This document shows, one piece after another, positions 59,217 to 64,000 of a DNA stretch of 64,000 bases; positions within the stretch are counted from its first letter, which is position 1, and the number at the start of each line of letters is the position of its first letter. The stretch is from assembly GCF_900111925.1 (NCBI RefSeq), contig NZ_FOKA01000010.1, positions 62,001-126,000 on the forward strand, read 5' to 3'. A model generated the notes under the pieces. That model was not told the origin of the DNA. It searched no databases and worked only from the letters and a program-made list of their open reading frames with translations. The DNA comes from Cellulomonas marina (GTDB lineage: Bacteria > Actinomycetota > Actinomycetes > Actinomycetales > Cellulomonadaceae). The position numbers and the translations under genes were made by a program.

Positions 59217-60506
59217 GTGAACCCCCTGCGTCGTCGCGCCACAGGTGCACAGCCCACCACCCCTCGACCCGACGGCGGGACCGGTGAGACCGGAGGCCGC
59301 ACGGTCACGGACCGGTCGCTCGCGGCACCGACGGGGGCCGCGACCGCGCCCTCGTCGGGGACCGGCGGCCGCGGCTCGACCGCGATCGGGCGTCCGTCGC
59401 CGTGGCAGGACACCCTCGGACGGGCCGGGGTCCGGTCGCTGCAGCTCCTCGCCGTCCTGGCGCTCGTCGTCGTCGTCGCCTTCGCGATCAGCCGGTTGAC
59501 GCTCGTCGTCATCCCCGTGCTGCTGGCCCTGGTGCTCGCGGCGGCGATCCACCCGCTCGTCGCGCGCTTCGAGAAGGTGATGCCCGACATCGTGGCCACC
59601 TGGCTGGCGCTGCTGCTGCTCGCGGCGCTGCTGACGGGGATCATGGGCGCGGTCGTCGTGGCCGTGCTGCGCCAGTGGGACGAGCTGTCGGACTCGGCGG
59701 TCGAGGGTGCGCAGCAGCTCGTCGACTCCCTGTCCGGGCTGCCGTTCGACATCAGCAGCCAGCAGATCGAGGACCTGCGCGACTCCGCGACGGCGTTCCT
59801 CACCTCGAGCGCGTTCGGCACGGGCGCGATCGCGGGGGTCTCGGCCACCGCGAACTTCGTCACCGGCCTGGTCTTCATGCTCGTCGTGCTGTTCTTCTTC
59901 CTCAAGGACGGGCCGCGCATCTGGTCGTTCTTGCTGCGGCCCTTCGAGGGCGAGCCGTACCTGCGGGCCCGCCGCGTGGGCACGCGGACCGTGCACACGC
60001 TGGGCGGGTACATCCGCGGAACGGCGATCGTCGCGGCGGTCGACGCGGTCGGCATCGGTGTCGGCCTGCTCATCCTCGGGGTGCCGCTGGCGATCCCGCT
60101 GGCCGTGCTGGTGTTCCTGCTCGCGTTCATCCCGCTCGTCGGCGCGACCCTGGCGGGCGTGCTCGCCGCGCTCGTCGCACTGGTCACCAACGGCCCGACG
60201 GACGCGCTCATCGTCATCGCGATCGTCGTCGGGGTGAACCAGATCGAGGGCAACTTCCTCCAGCCCGTGGTCATGGCGCGCTCGCTGGCGCTGCACCCGC
60301 TGGTCATCCTCATCGCGCTGACCGTGGGCACGGTGCTCGTCGGGATCACCGGGGCGGTGCTGGCGGTGCCGATCGCGGCCTCCGTCTGGGGCGCGCTGCA
60401 GGTGTGGAACGGCCCGCACGAGCCGGCCCATCCCGTGGCGCGCAAGGAGCGGCCGCCCGTGGAGGGGCAGGTCGCGGAGGGGCAGGTCGAGGCCTCGAAG
60501 CCCTGA
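59217..60506 (+). CDS. AI-2E family transporter (PerM/TqsA-like)
   Basis: 429 residues, GTG start. A 65-residue hydrophilic N-terminus is followed by seven or eight membrane helices arranged as in AI-2E/PerM exporters. Features include VVIPVLLALVLAAAIHPLV, the amphipathic extracytoplasmic loop (about 155-205), VLFFFLKDGPRIW, and the C-terminal GVNQIEGNFLQPVVMARSLALHPLVI signature. The family includes TqsA (autoinducer-2 export) and Na+/H+ antiporters, so the name does not fix the substrate. A TACTGT at 59173-59178 may be its -10 box. Confidence 0.88.
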   Translation: MNPLRRRATGAQPTTPRPDGGTGETGGRTVTDRSLAAPTGAATAPSSGTGGRGSTAIGRPSPWQDTLGRAGVRSLQLLAVLALVVVVAFAISRLTLVVIPVLLALVLAAAIHPLVARFEKVMPDIVATWLALLLLAALLTGIMGAVVVAVLRQWDELSDSAVEGAQQLVDSLSGLPFDISSQQIEDLRDSATAFLTSSAFGTGAIAGVSATANFVTGLVFMLVVLFFFLKDGPRIWSFLLRPFEGEPYLRARRVGTRTVHTLGGYIRGTAIVAAVDAVGIGVGLLILGVPLAIPLAVLVFLLAFIPLVGATLAGVLAALVALVTNGPTDALIVIAIVVGVNQIEGNFLQPVVMARSLALHPLVILIALTVGTVLVGITGAVLAVPIAASVWGALQVWNGPHEPAHPVARKERPPVEGQVAEGQVEASKP

Positions 60507-60508
60507 CG

Positions 60509-61117
60509 TCAGGGGCCGCGCCGGCCGGCGCGCAGGAGCACGACCGCCACGAGCGGCCACAGCGCCTGCGCGCCGGCCACCGCGCGTTCGGACAGCCCGA
60601 CGAGGTCGCCGGCGCCGGGGACGAGCGCCTGCAGCTCGACGACGAACCACACCAACAGCCCGACGAGCACCACGGCGGCGACCGCTCCCACCCGCGGCGC
60701 CAGCGGACCGCGGCCGCCAGGCCGGACCGCCGCCGCCGGCCACACCGCCAGCGCGACGAAGGCGACGCCGGCCGCGAGGCCGTGGGGCCGGGGCGCGGCG
60801 TCCACGGGCAGGGCCCCCACCACGGCGGTCGCCACGCCGCCCAGTGCGTGCAGGGCCCGGGCGGCCCGCGGCAGGGGGCGCAGCGCCAGCGCGGTGGCGA
60901 CGTGCGCGACGCCCGTCACCACGAGACCGGTCGTCATGACCCAGGGTGCCGTGGCGGTCGTGGCGGCCAGCGCGCTGATCGTCTCGCGCACGGGGTCGAA
61001 CGAGGGTTGGAGGGCCGCCGCCGCGAGCCACCCGCCGACCATCGCGACGGGCGCGAGCACGGCCGGCACGGGTGCCCAGCGCGGCAGGGCAGGGGTGTCG
61101 TCGGGCGAGGCGCTCAC
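60509..61117 (-). CDS. DUF998 membrane protein
   Basis: About 202 residues, GTG start at 61117. Six membrane helices with the DUF998 pattern: an N-terminal segment, then SFDPVRETISALAATTATAPWVM, a periplasmic loop with LPVDAAPRPHGLAAGVAFVALAV, and a C-terminal pair of helices. Function unknown. It is convergent with the AI-2E gene (2 bp between stops) and divergent from the NRPS. Confidence 0.85.
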   Translation of the reverse strand: MSASPDDTPALPRWAPVPAVLAPVAMVGGWLAAAALQPSFDPVRETISALAATTATAPWVMTTGLVVTGVAHVATALALRPLPRAARALHALGGVATAVVGALPVDAAPRPHGLAAGVAFVALAVWPAAAVRPGGRGPLAPRVGAVAAVVLVGLLVWFVVELQALVPGAGDLVGLSERAVAGAQALWPLVAVVLLRAGRRGP

Positions 61118-61123
61118 CGCGCG

Positions 61124-61129
61124 ACCGTA
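61124..61129 (-). promoter_or_regulatory. Candidate -10 box of DUF998 gene (leaderless)
   Basis: On the minus strand TACGGT ends 6 nt before the GTG start; the spacing suits leaderless transcription. No ribosome binding site or -35 box is evident. Confidence 0.4.
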
Positions 61130-61247
61130 CCGGCGCGTCGCCGCCCGTCCCGTCGCGCCGCAGCGGGTCGAACGGCAGCGACTCGCGGACCGGCCGAGCC
61201 GGGGCCGCGCCGACGCCCGCACCGGCGCGCCGGAGGCCCACCATGCG

Positions 61248-61280
61248 TCACGGTGACGTCGAGGTGAACAGCGGGTGACG
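61248..61280 (-). promoter_or_regulatory. Candidate Pho-box-like direct repeats
   Basis: On the minus strand three consecutive 11-bp units, CGTCACCCGCT, GTTCACCTCGA and CGTCACCGTGA, share TCACC in exact 11-bp phase, as in actinobacterial PhoP boxes. A perfect palindrome CGTCAC-G-GTGACG (61246-61258) overlaps the last unit. The site is between the divergent DUF998 and NRPS starts, about 120-150 bp from each. Confidence 0.5.
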
Positions 61281-61402
61281 GGTGCGGAGGACGTCGCCCC
61301 CCGGTGCCACACTCTCCCGGGCGGCGCACCGCCCGAGGACCTGCGGGACGGGTCCGGCACCACCGGGCGGCCCGCCGCCCCGCCAGAGGGAGCACGACCA
61401 CC

Positions 61403-64000
61403 ATGGCCGGCCAGGGCACCACGACGACGACCGACCCCCTGCGCAGGGCCGACGACGCGCCGCCGCCGCGCACCCTCGTCGACGTCCTCGTCGCCACGGC
61501 CGAGCGCCACCCGGACGTCGTCGCGGTCGACGACGGCGACGAGACGCTCACCTACGCCGCGCTGCTGCGCGCGGTCCGCGCCCAGGCGGCCCGCCTGGCC
61601 GCCGCCGGGGTGCGCCCCGGGGACCGGGTCGGCGTGCGCGCGCCGTCCGGCACCGTCGGGCTGTACGTCGCCGTGCTCGCGGTCCTCGCGGCCGGCGCCG
61701 CCTACGTCCCCGTCGACGCCGACGACCCCGAGGAGCGCGCGCGGCTCGTCTTCGACGAGGCCGGCGTCGTGCTCGTCGTCGGGGACGCCGGGGCGCTGAC
61801 CCGCGCGGACGGGACGCCGGTGCCGACCGGGGACGCCACCGCCGCGGCCCCGGCAGCCGGTCGCCCCGCGCTCGACGACGACGCCTGGATCATCTTCACC
61901 TCCGGCTCGACGGGGCGGCCGAAGGGCGTGGCCGTCACCCACCGCAGCGCCGCCGCGTTCGTCGACGCCGAGGCGCGGCTGTTCCTCCAGGACGCCCCGC
62001 TGGGGCCAGGCGACCGCGTCCTGGCCGGGCTGTCCGTGGCCTTCGACGCCTCCTGCGAGGAGATGTGGCTGGCGTGGCGGCACGGCGCGACGCTGGTGCC
62101 GGCGCCCCGGGCGCTCGTGCGGGCGGGGCTCGAGCTGGGGCCGTGGCTGGCCGAGCGCGAGATCACCGCCGTCTCCACCGTGCCGACGCTGGCGGGGCTC
62201 TGGCCGGCCGAGGCACTGACCGGTGTGCGGCTGCTGATCTTCGGCGGGGAGGCCGTGCCGCCGGAGCTGGCGGCCCGGCTGACCGCCCCCGGGCGCGAGG
62301 TCTGGAACACCTACGGCCCCACGGAGGCCACGGTCGTCGCGTGCGCGGCGCTGCTCGAGCCCGACGAGCCCGTGCGCATCGGGCGGCCGCTGGACGGGTG
62401 GGACCTCGCGGTCGTCGGCCCCGACGGCGCGGAGGTGGCGCCGGGCACGACCGGGGAGCTCGTCATCGGCGGCGTCGGCGTCGCGCGGTACCTCGACCCG
62501 GCGCTCGACGCCGTCCGCTTCGCGCCGCACCCCGTGCTCGGCACGGGCCGGGCCTACCGCACGGGCGACCTCGTGCGCGACGACGGGATCGGCCTGCTCT
62601 TCGTCGGGCGCGCCGACGACCAGGTCAAGGTCAACGGCCACCGCATCGAGCTGGCCGAGGTCGACACCGCCCTGCAGGCGCTGCCGGGCGTGGCCGGCGG
62701 TGCCGCGGCGGTGCGCCGCTCGTCGGCCGGTGCCGCGGTGCTGGTCGGCTACCTCGTCGCCGCGCCCGGGGTGCGGCTGGACACCACGGCGCTGCTGCCG
62801 CTGCTGCGCGCGGTGCTGCCGGGGTCGATGGTGCCGCTGCTCGCCGTGGTCGACGACCTGCCCACGCGCACCTCCGGCAAGGTCGACCGCGACGCCCTGC
62901 CCTGGCCCCTGCCCGGGACGGCCACGGGCGGCGCTGACGGCGCGGCCGACCTGGTCGGCACGGCGGCCTTCGTCGCGGACGGCTGGGAGGGTGTCATCGG
63001 GGTGCGCCCGGCCAGCGCCGACGACGACTTCTTCGCGGTCGGCGGCAGCTCCCTGACCGCCGCGCAGCTCGTCTCCGCGCTGCGCGCCCGCTACCCGATG
63101 GTGACCGTCGCCGAGGTCTACGACCACCCGACGGTCGGGGAGCTGGCCGACCACCTCGACCGGCGCTGGCCCGCAGCGGCCGGCGGCGGGGAGGGAGCCG
63201 ACGCCGCCGGTGCCCGCCTGCGCCGCGTCACGCCCGTGCCCGCCGCCGCGCAGGGGCTGCAGCTCCTGGCGCTGCTGCCGCTGCGCACGCTCGTCGGGCT
63301 GCGGTGGCTGACGGCGCTCGCGGCGGTGTGCCTGGTGCTCGGCGGGCCGCTGGACGTGGCGTGGGCACCCGACGTGGCGTGGTGGTGGGTGGCGCTCGGG
63401 TGGCTGCTGACCGTGAGCCCGCTCGGGCGGCTCGGGGTGTCGGCGCTCGGCGCGCGGGCGCTGCTCGTCGGCGTCGGGCCGGGGACCTACCCGCGCGGGG
63501 GGTCGGTGCACCTGCGGCTGTGGGCCGCCGAGCGTCTCGTCGAGGGCTTCGGCGCGGTCACGCCCTCGAGCGCGGCGTTCGTCGGGCTGTACGCGCGGGC
63601 GCTGGGCGCGCGGGTCGGGCCGGACGTGGACCTGCACTCCCTGCCGCCCGTCACGGGGCTGCTCACGCTCGGGCGCGGGTGCGCCGTCGAGCCGGAGGTG
63701 GACCTGTCCGGGCACTGGGTGGACGGGGACGTCCTGCACGTCGGGCGCGTCGTCGTCGGGCCGGGCGCGACCGTCGGGGCGCGGACCGTGCTGCTGCCCG
63801 GCGCGCACGTGGGCGCGGGCACCGACGTCGCGGCGGGCTCGGCGGTGCACGGCCGCACCGGCGACGACGCCTACTGGATGGGCTCGCCCGCGCGGCGCGT
63901 GCGCGAGGCCCGCCACCCCTGGCCCGACGAGCGCCCCGACGGGCTGGCCCGCCTGCGTTGGACGGCCGCCTACGCCGTGACGGGGACGCTCGTCGCCGGG
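61403..64000 (+). CDS. Pls/PosA-type non-ribosomal peptide synthetase (partial)
   Basis: 866 codons, open to the window end. ATG after GAGGGAG. Adenylation domain about 25-510: core A3 IIFTSGSTGRPKGV, A4 region FDASCEEMW, A5 NTYGPTEATV, A7 YRTGDLV, A8 GRADDQVKVNGHRIE, A10 RTSGKVDRDALPWP. Thiolation domain about 515-590 with VGGSSLTAAQL, Ser550 being the phosphopantetheine site. After residue ~615 a membrane region begins (LLALLPLRTLVGLRWL.., VAWWWVALGWLL), then a hexapeptide-repeat left-handed helix (VGPDVDLHS..VVVGPGATVGARTVLLPGAHVGAGTDVAAG) and a further membrane segment at the edge. This A-T-membrane-LbH order matches Pls/PosA family synthetases, some of which polymerise epsilon-poly-L-lysine. 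The product here is unknown. The 285-bp upstream gap holds Pho-like repeats. Confidence 0.88.
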   Translation, partial: MAGQGTTTTTDPLRRADDAPPPRTLVDVLVATAERHPDVVAVDDGDETLTYAALLRAVRAQAARLAAAGVRPGDRVGVRAPSGTVGLYVAVLAVLAAGAAYVPVDADDPEERARLVFDEAGVVLVVGDAGALTRADGTPVPTGDATAAAPAAGRPALDDDAWIIFTSGSTGRPKGVAVTHRSAAAFVDAEARLFLQDAPLGPGDRVLAGLSVAFDASCEEMWLAWRHGATLVPAPRALVRAGLELGPWLAEREITAVSTVPTLAGLWPAEALTGVRLLIFGGEAVPPELAARLTAPGREVWNTYGPTEATVVACAALLEPDEPVRIGRPLDGWDLAVVGPDGAEVAPGTTGELVIGGVGVARYLDPALDAVRFAPHPVLGTGRAYRTGDLVRDDGIGLLFVGRADDQVKVNGHRIELAEVDTALQALPGVAGGAAAVRRSSAGAAVLVGYLVAAPGVRLDTTALLPLLRAVLPGSMVPLLAVVDDLPTRTSGKVDRDALPWPLPGTATGGADGAADLVGTAAFVADGWEGVIGVRPASADDDFFAVGGSSLTAAQLVSALRARYPMVTVAEVYDHPTVGELADHLDRRWPAAAGGGEGADAAGARLRRVTPVPAAAQGLQLLALLPLRTLVGLRWLTALAAVCLVLGGPLDVAWAPDVAWWWVALGWLLTVSPLGRLGVSALGARALLVGVGPGTYPRGGSVHLRLWAAERLVEGFGAVTPSSAAFVGLYARALGARVGPDVDLHSLPPVTGLLTLGRGCAVEPEVDLSGHWVDGDVLHVGRVVVGPGATVGARTVLLPGAHVGAGTDVAAGSAVHGRTGDDAYWMGSPARRVREARHPWPDERPDGLARLRWTAAYAVTGTLVAG

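Noticed and set aside
59172-61244. Minus-strand frame rich in His/Asp/Glu opposite the AI-2E gene.
   Set aside because: Composition is the reverse-strand image of hydrophobic membrane helices; no start, ribosome binding site or domain.

Overview
The window comes from a very GC-rich chromosome (roughly three quarters G+C by eye) with GTG starts, many 4-bp stop/start overlaps and several probable leaderless starts. Gene content (DUF6318 lipoprotein, a Pls/PosA-type NRPS, ROK-controlled sugar transport, a hemicellulose glycosidase operon, RecBCD, an actinobacterial-type LexA box) points to an actinobacterium of the Micrococcales. A Cellulomonas/Actinotalea-like plant-polymer degrader is the best guess; this is inference from gene content, not a database match.

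Layout. 0-14 kb: a DUF3592 membrane protein, a large secreted repeat protein, a LuxR-type regulator, a membrane GGDEF-EAL protein, two alpha/beta hydrolases, a subtilase with an IPT/TIG domain, a DUF6318 lipoprotein coupled to a PKD-domain protein, and a 58-residue membrane protein. 13.6-21.3 kb: a ROK repressor divergent from a sugar ABC transporter (ATPase, permease, binding protein), a Gfo/Idh/MocA oxidoreductase and a sugar-phosphate isomerase/epimerase, followed by the C-terminal remnant of a second isomerase. 21.4-24 kb: SemiSWEET transporter and a GAF-GGDEF-EAL protein. 24.1-37.1 kb: a GH3 enzyme divergent from a six-gene operon (binding protein, two permeases, GH42, GH31 alpha-xylosidase, GH43) in which all five junctions overlap by exactly 4 bp. 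The enzymes suit side-chain removal from xyloglucan or arabinoxylan oligosaccharides after import. No ATPase for this importer lies in the window. 37-45.6 kb: LLM flavin oxidoreductase, PhoX phosphatase with a Pho box, a 5'-truncated racemase, a methyltransferase, a zinc alcohol dehydrogenase with a conserved unknown protein and a NYN/PIN-like protein, and a DedA protein. 45.4-54.5 kb: recC-recB-recD, one overlapping operon. 54.6-64 kb: aldo/keto reductase, ABC-F ATPase, a HIRAN-like protein, dinB with a LexA box over its start, an AI-2E family transporter, a DUF998 protein and a Pls/PosA-type NRPS that runs off the window.

Most notable signal: two intergenic copies, about 11 kb apart, of an 84/85-bp element that folds as an outer stem enclosing hairpins. 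Internal spacing is identical in both copies and three base pairs show compensatory changes, so structure appears to be conserved. Other points: two genes beheaded immediately after a neighbour's terminator hairpin; two candidate Pho boxes; and an unusual number of in-frame minisatellites (12- or 15-bp units) in linkers and C-terminal tails of unrelated proteins. No tRNA, rRNA, CRISPR array, insertion sequence or prophage was seen.
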